Positions 17,558 to 27,357 are shown, counted from the first letter of the stretch. The stretch: 64,000 nucleotides of DNA from Streptococcus ovuberis (GCF_012396585.1 NZ_JAAXPR010000004.1:62001-126000); one strand, 5' to 3'. Translations and numbers: made by a program. The notes: generated by a model not told the origin, from the sequence alone.

Positions 17558-18751
17558 CTAATTTCCATTATTTTGTAGCAACAACCCATTTTCAGCGCGA
17601 TAGCCAAATCGTGACATCAAGAGTATCGCACCCGCTATTAAACTAATCAGAGCACCGAATAAAATAGAAGGTGTACCAGTAGCTACCCCGAACATACTCA
17701 TGATTTTTGGTGCTAAGGCTCCTGCAAGTCCATTTATAACTGCAAAAATAGACATGACTACTGGAATTTGCTCCGGCTTTGAAAGCATTGATAAAAGGAA
17801 AGGGGAACTTGCCATAACAGAAACCATGGCTATCCCCCACAAGATACCACTAAGTCCCATAAAGACAGTACTTCTAGCAAAAAAAGTTATCAAAAGCGAA
17901 AGGGAGAGGCCTACTAACCCTAGAGCCAAGGTATGTGGTTTTGTGAATCGTCGAATAAGCGAAAAACCAAAACCTGCAACAATTCCACCAAGACTTCCAA
18001 TAGCATTGATAAAGCCTGTTGTTGCCGTATCACCCATTTTTTTCTCCACAATGACTAGTGATAAATTGGCCATATAGGCATTTATAGCCAATACCAAAAT
18101 AAAAACAGCTAGATATACAAAAATTGTATAAGGATTTAGAGACCTTAATAAGTGGATAAAGCTAGTTTTAGGCTGTTTTGAGGACACTCGTTTCCCTTTA
18201 GCAATTTCGTCTTTAGGCAAACAAAGCAAAATCGTTAAAAAAACAGGGACACCAAATAAGAACACCCAAAAAAGCAACCGCCAATCATTTGCGCCCAAGT
18301 AGCCCCCTAACGCCATCATTAACATACCGCCTAAAGACGTTGTTCCCGTACTTAATCCCAAAACAGTTGATTGCTCCTCACCGCTAAAGGTCTCGGAAAT
18401 GACCATAGGGCTTAAGGTTGATACCAACCCAATACCCAATCCTAAAACAATCGAGCACAGCATCATACCAGTCATCGAACTATTCTAAATCGCCGGAGCA
18501 AATCCTCCCAGTGTAATCAAAGTCATACCAATTAAAGAGAGCATTTTCTTCGACATTTTCATCGATAATGGCCCTACAATAAGGGTAACTATTAGCGAAC
18601 CTAAACCAGGTAAAGTTGCCAATAACTGAACACTTGAAGTAGGTAGACCGGGAAAGGTCCTTACAATAGCAGCAATGGCAGATCCTATCACGACACTTGA
18701 AAGATTCATTGCCACAAGGCTAGTAACGCCTATTTTTGTTTTGACTTCCAT
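17558..18751 (-). pseudogene. MFS transporter interrupted by a single in-frame TAG
   Basis: One frame runs from ATG 18751 to the stop at 17558 and is broken only by TAG at 18485-18487, after 88 codons (ending GGFAPAI). The next ATG at 18475 is in the same frame, three codons later. Together the pieces would give a protein of about 397 residues with 12 hydrophobic segments, the usual size of a major facilitator. The second piece alone lacks the first transmembrane helices and has no convincing ribosome site, so function is probably lost unless the stop is read through or is a sequence error. AAAGGAGG precedes the first ATG. It is the first gene of the minus-strand island and would have supplied a second uptake or efflux route. 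Confidence 0.85.
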
Positions 18752-18799
18752 ATCAAAACCTCCTTTGTCAGTAATGATTAATAGTGATTGATATTCCCC

Positions 18800-18828
18800 A
18801 TTTTATGCCTTATCCCGTAGTAATTCAA
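18800..18828 (-). promoter_or_regulatory. Predicted promoter of the island's first minus-strand gene
   Basis: On the minus strand TTGAAT (18823-18828) and TAAAAT (18800-18805) are 17 bp apart, about 50 bp upstream of the MFS start. Between promoter and gene the plus strand reads ATGATTAATAGTGATTGATA, with TGATT repeated, a possible AraC half-site pair. Confidence 0.55.
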
Positions 18829-18831
18829 TGC

Positions 18832-18860
18832 TTGCCTACAACACAATACTGTGATAATAT
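18832..18860 (+). promoter_or_regulatory. Predicted promoter of the AraC regulator at 18891
   Basis: TTGCCT (18832-18837) and TAATAT (18855-18860) are 17 bp apart, with TG one base before the -10. It lies 30 bp upstream of the start codon and back-to-back with the MFS promoter, so the regulator could control both. Confidence 0.55.
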
Positions 18861-18890
18861 GATATTAAAATTAAATTCAGAGAGTAGATT

Positions 18891-19850
18891 ATGCCCAAAA
18901 TGAATTGGAAACTGCCTTCTCTTGATCCTGACCATCAGGTAATAGAACAGTTCTCAAACTATTTAATCTTTGATGATACTTTCATGCCTTTTCATCAAAT
19001 CCATCAAAAAACCAGCCATGTTTGCTTTGAGGACCTGCTAAAAACTCTGCATCTCCCCGAAACAGCTCAGCTGGCCGTTGCTTCGCATGAAATGTCCTAT
19101 CCATCGCAATGGCATGACCATGACTATATTGAACTCCTTTATGTTCTCGAAGGCCGTCTCCTTCATCTCACTAAGGAAACCACCACCGTCTTAGATAGTG
19201 GTAGCCTTTGCTACATCCCTATCGGAGAATCCCATTTAATTGCGCCTATTGATTCTCAACCCACTACTGTTGTCAATACTTTGGTTCACCCTGACCTCTT
19301 TCAAAAAATGATCGCTCTGGACTCAAATATGTCAAAGAAGCTTTTCCAAACGCCTCTTATTCTTGAACCTTCCCTTGTAAACGACCAGCTTATTCTTCAA
19401 CTCAGGACCTTTATCCTTAATTATTATAAAAACGAGTATCAACCGACACTCGTTACTATTGCTCATCTGATGACATTTTTGCACAGCCTCCTCAATCAAA
19501 ATCAGCCTAGATATCATCCCTCTGACCCCTTATCTAAAGCTTGCCTCAGACTGATCAAAGAACAGGCTGCAACCATCAATCTACAACAGCTTTCCCTGCA
19601 ATTAAACTACAGTCAAGGGCATCTTTCCAGACATATCCGCCAGCAAACAGGACTAACGGTCTCTCAGCATATCGCTCAGGCCAAACTCACTAATGCCTGC
19701 CAACTATTGCTTGACTCAGAACTGACTATTCGTCAAATAGCTGAGCAGTCTGGTTATCAGAGCGAGAGCCATTTCCACAACCTATTCAAGAAAGAGACCA
19801 CTCTTACTCCTAGACAGTACCGTCAGCTTGTGCAGTCAAATCGAGAATGA
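18891..19850 (+). CDS. AraC-family transcriptional regulator
   Basis: A 319-residue regulator. Residues around 85-130 form a cupin sensor (HDHDYIELLYVLEGRL, then GSLCYIPIGESH). The C-terminal 100 residues hold the two AraC helix-turn-helices (LQQLSLQLNYSQGHLSRHIR and IRQIAEQSGYQSESHFHNLF) and the usual ending TPRQYRQ. It is transcribed divergently from the minus-strand glycan genes across a 139-bp gap containing both promoters, the usual position of a local activator. It is the only plus-strand gene of the island and ends 13 bp before the end of priA, with which it converges. The inducer is unknown, presumably a sugar of the island's substrate. Confidence 0.88.
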   Translation: MPKMNWKLPSLDPDHQVIEQFSNYLIFDDTFMPFHQIHQKTSHVCFEDLLKTLHLPETAQLAVASHEMSYPSQWHDHDYIELLYVLEGRLLHLTKETTTVLDSGSLCYIPIGESHLIAPIDSQPTTVVNTLVHPDLFQKMIALDSNMSKKLFQTPLILEPSLVNDQLILQLRTFILNYYKNEYQPTLVTIAHLMTFLHSLLNQNQPRYHPSDPLSKACLRLIKEQAATINLQQLSLQLNYSQGHLSRHIRQQTGLTVSQHIAQAKLTNACQLLLDSELTIRQIAEQSGYQSESHFHNLFKKETTLTPRQYRQLVQSNRE

Positions 19851-19863
19851 CACAAAGCTTCCC

Positions 19864-22254
19864 TTACATCACATGTTGAGGTTCGTGATCAATACTGAGT
19901 TTAAGGTCTTTATTGGAAGTTTCCTGTGTCAAGTCCAGAACTTGGTTTAAAACTTGGGTTAATTGGTCTTCAAAGCGGTATTTGATTAAAATTTGGTAGT
20001 GGTAAAGATTATGGGTTCGTGCAATCGGCTTTGGCGTTGGCCCAAGCAGCTGAACCTGATCAGATAACTGCTCTTTCAACAATCCCATCACCCGATAGGC
20101 CTGCTGAGTGACAAAGGACTCCTCTCTATGCGACAAGGTCAAGGCTACCGTATAAACATAAGGTGGGTATCGAAGTTGCCTTCTGATTGCCATCTCATAG
20201 TGATAAAACCCCTCATAATCCTGCTCTTTGGCAAATCGGATAGCGTAATGATCTGGATTATAGGTCTGAATAATGACTTCACCTGGTTTATCTGCTCGAC
20301 CTGCCCGACCTGCCACCTGAGTCAGAAGTTGGAAGGTTCGTTCTGAGGCCCTAAAATCAGGTAAATTAAGGGCTGTATCTGCGTTAAGTACACCAACTAA
20401 GGTCACATTTGGAAAATCCAGACCCTTGGCAATCATCTGGGTCCCCAAGAGAATATCTGCCTCATGGCGCCCAAAAGTTTCCAAGAGCTTTTCATGGGCG
20501 CCTTTTTGACGGGTTGTGTCCACATCCATCCGCAAAATCCGTGCCTCAGGCAAGAGAGTCTGCAATTCATCAACAGCCTTTTGTGTCCCTGTTCCATAAT
20601 AACGGATGGCCTTACTTTGACAGGATGGACAAAGTTGTGGGATTTCCTTGGTAAAACCACAATAATGGCAATGCATCAAGCGAGTATCCATATGCAGTGT
20701 CAAGGAAATATCGCAGTTCGGGCACTCATCAACCGCCCCACAATCACGGCACATGACAAAACTGGAATATCCTCTACGGTTCAACAGGAGAACTACCTGT
20801 TCATTTCTCGCTAACTTTTCTCGAATCTTCTCAAGAAGATAAGGGGTAAAATTCCCTGCCTCTGTTTGACCGATATGATCTCTAAAGTCAACCACTGTCA
20901 CCTCTGGAATCTGAGCATTAGGATTAGCTCTCTGGCTTAGAACCAAGCGGTGATACACCTTTTTGCTGGCCCTTGCTCGACTTTCCAAACTTGGCGTTGC
21001 AGACCCCAAAACTAAACTGGCCTGATTATATTGGGCGCGCAAGGACGCCACCTCCCGCGCATGGTAACGCGGATGATTATCCTGCTTATAAGTTGCTTCA
21101 TGCTCCTCATCAATGATGATTACCCCAATGTTTCGTAAGGGGGCAAAAATCGCAGAGCGAGCACCAACCACTACCTGAGCCTGACCAGTTTCAATCTTTC
21201 GCCACTCATCATACTTTTCACCATCTGATAGCCCAGAATGTAAAATCGCCACCTTATCCCCAAAACGGCTAACAAACCGCTCCGTCACTTGGGGAGTCAG
21301 CGAAATCTCGGGAACCAGCATAATTGCGGTCAACTCCCTTGCTATAGCCTCCTCAATGGTTTGCAGATAGACTTCTGTCTTGCCAGAACCGGTAATTCCC
21401 TGTAATAAAAAGGTTTGAGAAGTTTGACCCATTTGGCGAGTGATTGCTGAAACAGCCTTAGCTTGTTCAGGGTTTAACGTCAAGGGTTGGCTGGGCTTAA
21501 TCCCTTCAAAATAGGCTTGACTTCGACTGATCTCCTTGTCAAAAGCCTCAATAAGCCCTGCTTCCAGAAAATATTTGACTACTGGCGCTGAGAATTCCTG
21601 ACGCAAATCAGTCAAACGCCCATCGCCCGTATGTTCTAGTAAAAAAGATTGCAGCTCCTGACGCTTCTTAGCGCGAGAGGTCATTACACCCCCCTCTAAT
21701 AAGGAGGTGTTAACCCGATACCAAGCTTCTGTTTTTACCTTTTTCTTATCCTCTGCCAAATACTCCACACGAATATGACCAGCTTGAGCCAAACGGATTA
21801 CCTGAGCTTGCTTAGTTACCGATAAATCCGTAAACCGTATAGAAGTTTCTTGCCCAAACAACTCCTGACGCTGGGCGTCTGGCAAGCTGTCTAAGGGAAA
21901 CAAATACTTATCATAAGTCGAATTGAGGACATTAGGGAGCATGGCTTTTAAGATTGAAATCTTGTAGGAGAAGACTGTCTCACGCATAGTATCTGCCAAC
22001 CAAAGCAATTCCTCTGTCAAAACAGGCTGGGTATCCAAGACTTCAACCAGTTCCTTGAGCCCATCCTCAAGGACCGAAACTTCCTCCAAATCGACGACAA
22101 GACCTTGAAGCAAGCGGTTGGCTCTGCCAAAGGGAACATGAACCCGCATTCCCCTTGAAACCAAGCCATCCAGAGCTTCAGGAATGGCATAAGAATAGGC
22201 TTGGTCCGTTTGCATCAGAGGCACATCCACAATGACCTTGGCTATTTTTTTCAT
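19864..22254 (-). CDS. priA: Primosomal protein N' (replication restart helicase)
   Basis: A 796-residue protein matching PriA: N-terminal 3'-end-binding domain, Walker A in LLQGITGSGKTEVYL, DEEH box in IIIDEEHEATYKQ, helicase C-terminal half with QMIAKGLDFPN, and the zinc-binding insertion with paired cysteines (CRDCG, CPNC, CHYC, CPSC). It restarts stalled replication forks by loading the primosome. GGAGGAG precedes the ATG. In most streptococci priA is followed by fmt, rsmB and the stp/stk pair. Here it is followed, head to head, by the AraC regulator of the glycan island, so the usual downstream genes have been separated. It is 450 bp from rpoZ, farther than usual. Confidence 0.96.
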   Translation of the reverse strand: MKKIAKVIVDVPLMQTDQAYSYAIPEALDGLVSRGMRVHVPFGRANRLLQGLVVDLEEVSVLEDGLKELVEVLDTQPVLTEELLWLADTMRETVFSYKISILKAMLPNVLNSTYDKYLFPLDSLPDAQRQELFGQETSIRFTDLSVTKQAQVIRLAQAGHIRVEYLAEDKKKVKTEAWYRVNTSLLEGGVMTSRAKKRQELQSFLLEHTGDGRLTDLRQEFSAPVVKYFLEAGLIEAFDKEISRSQAYFEGIKPSQPLTLNPEQAKAVSAITRQMGQTSQTFLLQGITGSGKTEVYLQTIEEAIARELTAIMLVPEISLTPQVTERFVSRFGDKVAILHSGLSDGEKYDEWRKIETGQAQVVVGARSAIFAPLRNIGVIIIDEEHEATYKQDNHPRYHAREVASLRAQYNQASLVLGSATPSLESRARASKKVYHRLVLSQRANPNAQIPEVTVVDFRDHIGQTEAGNFTPYLLEKIREKLARNEQVVLLLNRRGYSSFVMCRDCGAVDECPNCDISLTLHMDTRLMHCHYCGFTKEIPQLCPSCQSKAIRYYGTGTQKAVDELQTLLPEARILRMDVDTTRQKGAHEKLLETFGRHEADILLGTQMIAKGLDFPNVTLVGVLNADTALNLPDFRASERTFQLLTQVAGRAGRADKPGEVIIQTYNPDHYAIRFAKEQDYEGFYHYEMAIRRQLRYPPYVYTVALTLSHREESFVTQQAYRVMGLLKEQLSDQVQLLGPTPKPIARTHNLYHYQILIKYRFEDQLTQVLNQVLDLTQETSNKDLKLSIDHEPQHVM

Positions 22255-22622
22255 TTCTTACTCCTCCCTTCTGGGGCCACAACTTTTTTGAAATGTTGGC
22301 ACACCTTCCCCAGCCTTCACCCCCTCTAAAGCTCAGCCAAGCCATTTTGTCTTGACGGAGCTCCAAACTGACTGCCCCAATACCAATAGTGCCCATCTCA
22401 AATAGACCTGCTCTGCAATGGTCCTTGGAAGAGCTTGAGGTATGACACAAGCACCAAAAACCAGGTCCCTAAAATCAATCCCATCCCCATCATAAAAGAA
22501 CCACGACCGAGCCCTTACTTCTCACTACCTTCAAAACTATTTTTCAGGAATACCGACCGAATTCGCTATTGAGGGCTGTGAGAGGATCGTCTGGAATTAG
22601 TGGGCAACATTCCTTTCTCGTT

Positions 22623-22649
22623 AGAAAGAAAGAAAGAAAGAAAGAAAGA
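22623..22649. repeat. Tetranucleotide microsatellite (AGAA)n
   Basis: The plus strand shows AGAA repeated six times followed by AGA and G, 27 bp in all. Reading on the minus strand it is a CTTT tract that directly follows the rpoZ terminator hairpin. Such tracts are prone to slipped-strand copy change. Confidence 0.9.
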
Positions 22650-22650
22650 G

Positions 22651-22673
22651 AAGTTGAGCCCTTGTCTCAACTT
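22651..22673 (-). terminator. Terminator hairpin after rpoZ, with CTTT-repeat tail
   Basis: AAGTTGAG, a 7-base loop and CTCAACTT form an 8-bp perfect stem. On the minus strand it is followed by CTCTTTCTTTCTTTC, a pyrimidine tract supplied by the microsatellite instead of an ordinary U run. Confidence 0.7.
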
Positions 22674-22704
22674 CACTAGTGTATCAAGGACGCACCAGAC
22701 CTGG

Positions 22705-23019
22705 CTAGATCTTTTCGCCGTCTTCTTTTTCCTTGGCAATTTGCTCTTTGATTTTACGTTCTTCTTCTTCCTTGCGGAGACGCTCCAATTCTGCATGGCG
22801 ACGAACAGCCTCACGTTTTGCTTCTGGATCAGGATGAATCACAACATTCCCTGATTCGATTTCCTCTAAGGCACGAAGGGTAGATTTCACTGATTTAAAA
22901 TCCTGAGTCGGTGCTGCACCCGCTTCTAATTCGTGGGCGCGTTTCGCTTCTAAAATGACTAAGGAATACTTTGATGGAACCTTGTCCAACAAGGTATCAA
23001 TAGACGGTTTTAACATCAT
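22705..23019 (-). CDS. rpoZ: RNA polymerase omega subunit
   Basis: A 104-residue protein with the omega core ([29 protein letters not shown]) and a streptococcal-type charged C-terminal tail ([17 protein letters not shown]). It helps assemble and stabilise RNA polymerase. It follows gmk by 23 bp on the same strand, the usual arrangement. The ribosome site is weak; ATG 23019 or the adjacent ATG may serve. A terminator hairpin follows 32 bp after the stop. Confidence 0.95.
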   Translation of the reverse strand: MMLKPSIDTLLDKVPSKYSLVILEAKRAHELEAGAAPTQDFKSVKSTLRALEEIESGNVVIHPDPEAKREAVRRHAELERLRKEEEERKIKEQIAKEKEDGEKI

Positions 23020-23042
23020 AATGGTTTATCTCGTTTCTATTT

Positions 23043-23678
<636 letters not shown>

Positions 23679-23703
23679 TCAATTACTTTCCTACTAGTTT
23701 AAC

Positions 23704-23735
23704 AGAAAAAGCACCTGATTTCAAGTGCTTTTTCT
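23704..23735 (-). terminator. Terminator between rny and gmk
   Basis: AGAAAAAGCAC and GTGCTTTTTCT form an 11-bp perfect stem with a 10-base loop, and T-rich sequence follows on either strand. It lies 15 bp after the rny stop. Confidence 0.85.
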
Positions 23736-23749
23736 TGCTTCTAATCAGG

Positions 23750-25357
23750 CTACTTGGCGTAGTCCACTGCGCGAGTCTCACGAATAACTGTAACTTTGAT
23801 ATTACCTGGGTAATCCAGGTTTTTCTCAATTTTCTGGCGAATATCATGGGCCAGAATCGTGATTTTATCGTCCTTCACAATGTTCGGCTTAACCACCACA
23901 CGAATTTCACGACCTGCTTGGAGGGCATAAGCTTGATGGATACCGTCAAAGCTTGTTGCGATCTCTTCCAATTCCTGAAGTCGTTTGATGTAATTTTCCA
24001 TTGATTCGCTCCGTGCTCCTGGACGAGCAGCACTGAGGGCATCCGCCGCTGCAACAATCACAGCAATAACGGATTCGGCTTCCACATCTCCATGGTGACT
24101 AGCGATTGTATTGACCACCACAGGGTTTTCCTTATACTTTCTCGCCAATTCCATACCAATTTCGACATGACTTCCTTCAACTTCCCGATCAAGCGCCTTA
24201 CCGACATCATGGAGAAAACCAGCTCGACGGGCCAAAGCAACATTTTCACCCAGCTCGCCTGCGATAACACCGGCAAGCTTCCCAACCTCGATAGAGTGTC
24301 GCAGCACATTTTGTCCATAGGAAGAACGGAAATGGAGACGTCCCATGATTTTCATCAAATCAGGATGAAGGTTTGGTGCCCCAATCTCATAAGCCGCTGC
24401 TTCACCATACTCTCTTATCCGCTGGTCCATCTCTAGGCGTTTTTTCTCTACCAACTCTTCGATACGCGCAGGATGAATACGCCCATCTTGGAGAAGCGTT
24501 TCCATAGTCATGCGTGCAATTTCACGCCTGATCGGATCAAATCCTGATAAGACCACTGTCTCAGGAGTATCATCGATGATCACATCAATCCCTGTCAAAC
24601 TCTCAAAGGTCCTGATATTTCGACCTTCACGGCCGATGATCCGTCCCTTCATGTTTTCATCTGGCAGATGGAGTGAGGTCACCGTCTGCTCAGTCACGTA
24701 CTCTCCGGAAATGCGTTGCATGGCCTGAACTAGAAGATCCTTGGCCACCTTGTCTGATTTTTCCTTGGCTTCGGCTTCGGCAACCTTAATCAGACCAGCA
24801 ATTTCATGTTCCAAGCCCTGACGCGTATCCGCTAAAATGATTTCGCGCGCCTCTGCCTGGCTCATTTGAGCGACTTTTTCCAACTCGGCTGTTTTTTGAG
24901 CTTCTAACTCTGTCAGCTTTGCTTCGCGCTCATCAATATGTTTAGTTTTATCAGCGAGACTTTGCTCTTTTTTCTCGAGTGTCTTTTCTTTATTCGTTAA
25001 ATTATCATCTTTACGATCAAGATTTGAAGCGCGCTCTGCCAAACGAGCTTCCGTTTGTTTCAATTCCTGTCTTTCAGATTTAAATTCTTTCTCGATATCC
25101 TCTCGATACTTTCTCGCTTCTTCTTTTGCTTCCAGCTGGACTTCTTTTTTCAACGCGTTGGATTCCCGCTTAGCAGTCTGGACAAGTTCCTCTGCTTGTC
25201 GTTCTGCCTGGGCACGAAGATTAGTCGCCTCTTGCTCAGCATTGAGAAGGGCTAGCTCTGCTGCTTCCTTTGAAGCCTTCATCTTCAAGGAAATCAACAG
25301 GCCACCAATGGCTAAACCTAGGAGCGCAAAGACAAGCATAATCATAACTGATGGCAT
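23750..25357 (-). CDS. rny: Ribonuclease Y
   Basis: A 535-residue endoribonuclease. The N-terminal helix ([16 protein letters not shown]) anchors it in the membrane, residues 30-200 form a long charged coiled coil, the KH domain has [13 protein letters not shown] and the HD domain has HDVGKALD. The C-terminus ends [14 protein letters not shown], the usual streptococcal end. It starts turnover of many mRNAs. AGAGGTG precedes the ATG. It is divergent from luxS with a 242-bp gap, as in other streptococci. Confidence 0.97.
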   Translation of the reverse strand: MPSVMIMLVFALLGLAIGGLLISLKMKASKEAAELALLNAEQEATNLRAQAERQAEELVQTAKRESNALKKEVQLEAKEEARKYREDIEKEFKSERQELKQTEARLAERASNLDRKDDNLTNKEKTLEKKEQSLADKTKHIDEREAKLTELEAQKTAELEKVAQMSQAEAREIILADTRQGLEHEIAGLIKVAEAEAKEKSDKVAKDLLVQAMQRISGEYVTEQTVTSLHLPDENMKGRIIGREGRNIRTFESLTGIDVIIDDTPETVVLSGFDPIRREIARMTMETLLQDGRIHPARIEELVEKKRLEMDQRIREYGEAAAYEIGAPNLHPDLMKIMGRLHFRSSYGQNVLRHSIEVGKLAGVIAGELGENVALARRAGFLHDVGKALDREVEGSHVEIGMELARKYKENPVVVNTIASHHGDVEAESVIAVIVAAADALSAARPGARSESMENYIKRLQELEEIATSFDGIHQAYALQAGREIRVVVKPNIVKDDKITILAHDIRQKIEKNLDYPGNIKVTVIRETRAVDYAK

Positions 25358-25455
25358 GTCTTCACCTCTTTTTCAATTTTTATGAATTTAGACAAATTCC
25401 TTATTATTTTACCACAAATTAAACAAATGGACAATCTAAAATCGCTCAGCTATGA

Positions 25456-25461
25456 TATAAT
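25456..25461 (+). promoter_or_regulatory. Extended -10 promoter of luxS
   Basis: TATAAT at 25456-25461 is preceded by TG and one base, an extended -10. No good -35 is visible. It gives a leader of about 130 bases that includes a small AATCAC/GTGATT hairpin near 25505-25528. Confidence 0.55.
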
Positions 25462-25599
25462 ATTTAAAAGAGAAATTCCTAAAATAAGGTATTGTCTACC
25501 TCCAGAATCACACTTGATCACAGGTGATTGACTAAGAAAGCTTGTGTTCTCACACTGATCTGTTTAAGAATTTCTGTACTATTCAAAAAGGAGTTCGCC

Positions 25600-26082
25600 A
25601 TGACTAAAGAAGTTGTTGTTGAAAGTTTTGAACTGGATCACACCATTGTAAAAGCCCCTTATGTTCGCCTCATTTCAGAAGAATATGGGCCTAAGGGTGA
25701 TGTGATTACTAACTTTGATATCCGCCTCATTCAGCCTAACCATAATGCCATGGATACTGCCGGCCTTCATACCATTGAGCATTTATTGGCAAAGTTAATT
25801 CGTACTCGTATGGACGGCATGATCGACTGCTCTCCTTTTGGTTGCCGGACAGGCTTCCATATGATTGTCTGGGGGCAACCAACCGCTAGCCAAGTCGCTC
25901 AAGTGATTACTGAGAGCCTGCGTGAAATCGCTGAAACAATCACCTGGGAAGACGTACCAGGTACAACCATTGAGTCTTGTGGCAATTACAAAGACCACAG
26001 CCTCCATTCTGCTAAAGAATGGGCTAAGCTGATTCTCGACCAAGGCATTTCTGAAGATGCATTTGAACGCAAAGTCAACTAA
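25600..26082 (+). CDS. luxS: S-ribosylhomocysteine lyase, AI-2 synthase
   Basis: A 160-residue enzyme with the metal motif [12 protein letters not shown] (HxxEH), the catalytic Cys in [10 protein letters not shown] and the third ligand His-containing block [10 protein letters not shown]. It cleaves S-ribosylhomocysteine to homocysteine and DPD, the precursor of AI-2, within the activated methyl cycle. ATG 25600 was chosen because AAAAAGGAG lies six bases upstream and the product then begins like other LuxS proteins; a frame extension to 25528 is not supported. A strong terminator follows at 26171. Confidence 0.97.
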   Translation: MTKEVVVESFELDHTIVKAPYVRLISEEYGPKGDVITNFDIRLIQPNHNAMDTAGLHTIEHLLAKLIRTRMDGMIDCSPFGCRTGFHMIVWGQPTASQVAQVITESLREIAETITWEDVPGTTIESCGNYKDHSLHSAKEWAKLILDQGISEDAFERKVN

Positions 26083-26170
26083 TAAATAGCAGGCATCACC
26101 AATTATTGTCAAATCACCAGATGCTACCCTTGGTGACTTATGAAGACTATTCTCTAGAAAGAACAGACTT

Positions 26171-26211
26171 AAAAAGGAGGCTAGGACAAAGGTCCTAGTC
26201 TCTCCTTTTTT
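26171..26211 (+). terminator. luxS terminator
   Basis: AAAAAGGAG and CTAGGAC pair with GTCCTAG and CTCCTTTTT around an AAAG loop, with a run of seven Ts after it. It starts 89 bp after the luxS stop. Confidence 0.85.
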
Positions 26212-26245
26212 TATGGTGCACGAAACAAGACGCAGTGGTTGGGAG

Positions 26246-26275
26246 CTTGGACAGCCTGGAGTTAGGCTGTCCAAG
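26246..26275. terminator. 12-bp perfect hairpin
   Basis: CTTGGACAGCCT, a 6-base loop and AGGCTGTCCAAG. A TTT follows on the plus strand, so it could act as a second weak terminator or as a structured RNA element. Confidence 0.5.
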
Positions 26276-26497
26276 TTTATCTCCTAGAAATTGAAAAGAG
26301 GCAACACTGACTATGCCAGTTTTAGTGTTACCCCTGCACAGGTCATTAGGTGCTTTAGCACCAATGAGCCACTGCTGAGTGCTTCAAGGCGCTTGAGCCT
26401 TGAAAGTGGGAAATCGTGAATCACAAGGCAACTCTACTCTCTAATACGCTGATTTCATCAACTTTTACAGCCTTGCTCAACTCTACGGAGATGGGTT

Positions 26498-26608
26498 AAA
26501 AAGGTCTGAGGGACCTTTTTAATCGGGAAATGAAGCTGGCAAAGCAAGTGTCAAAAAAGGTCTGGGAGACCTTGTAAATCGGGAAATAAAGCTGGCAAAG
26601 CAAGTGTC
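26498..26608. repeat. 56-bp tandem repeat, two copies, each with a hairpin
   Basis: Two consecutive units of 56 bp share AAGGTCTG, GACCTT, AATCGGGAAAT and AAGCTGGCAAAGCAAGTGTCAA with few differences. In unit 1 AAAAAGGTC pairs with GACCTTTTT; in unit 2 AAGGTCT pairs with AGACCTT. The hairpin is kept in both although the bases differ, which suggests structure matters. It is not a CRISPR: there are no spacers. Confidence 0.8.
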
Positions 26609-26721
26609 AAACACGGGCCAGTGGACTGTTTCACCCCGAATCCTAAAATTAAGGGAGGGGAAATCAAATACTGACAAAGAACCGATTGAGTCCTACTCTC
26701 TCTTTACCCTCTGAATGATTG

Positions 26722-27357
26722 CTACAAAACACCAGACATCCGGAGAAAGGCCATGAAATTAATGAAGATATGGAGCAGAAGAACCATTTCTAAGTGCTTA
26801 GTCCTATAGTATAGCCAAGCAAAAACCAGTCCCATGCCTCCATAATAGACCCAAGATCCTAAATCCGTCGGCCCGTGGAGAAATCCAAAAACCAAACTAC
26901 TGAGCACTATTGCCAAGATTGGCCGAGACTCTAGTAACCTCCCAATCAGGATTCCTCGCATAGTGACCTCTTCAATCACTGGCCCTTGGCAGACACCAAA
27001 GAGAAAGAGTAAATACATAGGCATCCCAGCTCCTATAATATTCTGCTGGTTTTGAGGAGTCACTAATTGGCCATATTGCCAAATCATCAGAAGATTGCTC
27101 AGAATCTGAGTTATATGCATTAACAATAGTCCTAAACCAAACATCTTGACGGTCTGCCAAGTCCAGAGCTTCCCCCAAGCTTTCAACAGTTCCAGACGCC
27201 AAGCTACATACAAGGTGCCTACTAGCAGGGCTACTGAAAGGGTAGACGTCATTAGCGGATGTGCTGTCCAAACCATCGTGTCAATTACAAAATCACCGAT
27301 CAATAAAACCATATAGGCAATCACTGCTGACCAGTTGTCCCATTTTTCTTTTTTCAT
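26722..27357 (-). CDS. CPBP-family intramembrane metalloprotease (CAAX/Abi type)
   Basis: A membrane protein of 211 residues with about six hydrophobic segments and the three CPBP motifs in order: EEVTMRGIL (EExxxR), FGFLHG (FxxxH) and HIFINF (HxxxN). These are the metal-binding and catalytic residues of Rce1-type proteases. ATG 27357 was chosen because AAGGAG lies six bases upstream; an earlier ATG lacks a ribosome site. In lactic bacteria relatives are linked to bacteriocin self-immunity, but no bacteriocin gene is visible nearby, so its target is unknown. Confidence 0.88.
   Translation of the reverse strand: MKKEKWDNWSAVIAYMVLLIGDFVIDTMVWTAHPLMTSTLSVALLVGTLYVAWRLELLKAWGKLWTWQTVKMFGLGLLLMHITQILSNLLMIWQYGQLVTPQNQQNIIGAGMPMYLLFLFGVCQGPVIEEVTMRGILIGRLLESRPILAIVLSSLVFGFLHGPTDLGSWVYYGGMGLVFAWLYYRTKHLEMVLLLHIFINFMAFLRMSGVL

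Larger units (their letters stand above)
22255..22704. other. Gene-free gap between priA and rpoZ
   Basis: The 450 bp hold no frame that looks coding on either strand. The rpoZ-side end carries a terminator hairpin and a tetranucleotide repeat (listed separately). Nothing else was recognised. Confidence 0.6.
26083..26721. other. Hairpin-rich, repeat-bearing gap after luxS
   Basis: The 639 bp show no convincing gene but at least six inverted repeats in order. They are the luxS terminator, a 12-bp stem at 26246-26275, an AACACT/AGTGTT pair near 26303-26325, GGTGC/GCACC near 26351-26364, TTCAAGGC/GCCTTGAA near 26383-26404, and two GGTC/GACC hairpins inside a 56-bp tandem repeat (26498-26608). 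It could be an uncharacterised RNA or a patch of degenerate repeats. Confidence 0.55.

Noticed and set aside
25528..25599. N-terminal extension of LuxS by 24 residues
   Set aside because: The ribosome site AAAAAGGAG serves ATG 25600 and the family begins there.
25795..26274. 159-codon open frame on the minus strand across luxS
   Set aside because: It is antisense to luxS and runs through its terminator hairpin; composition does not look coding.
26498..26608. CRISPR array
   Set aside because: Two contiguous 56-bp copies with no spacers are a tandem repeat, not a CRISPR.
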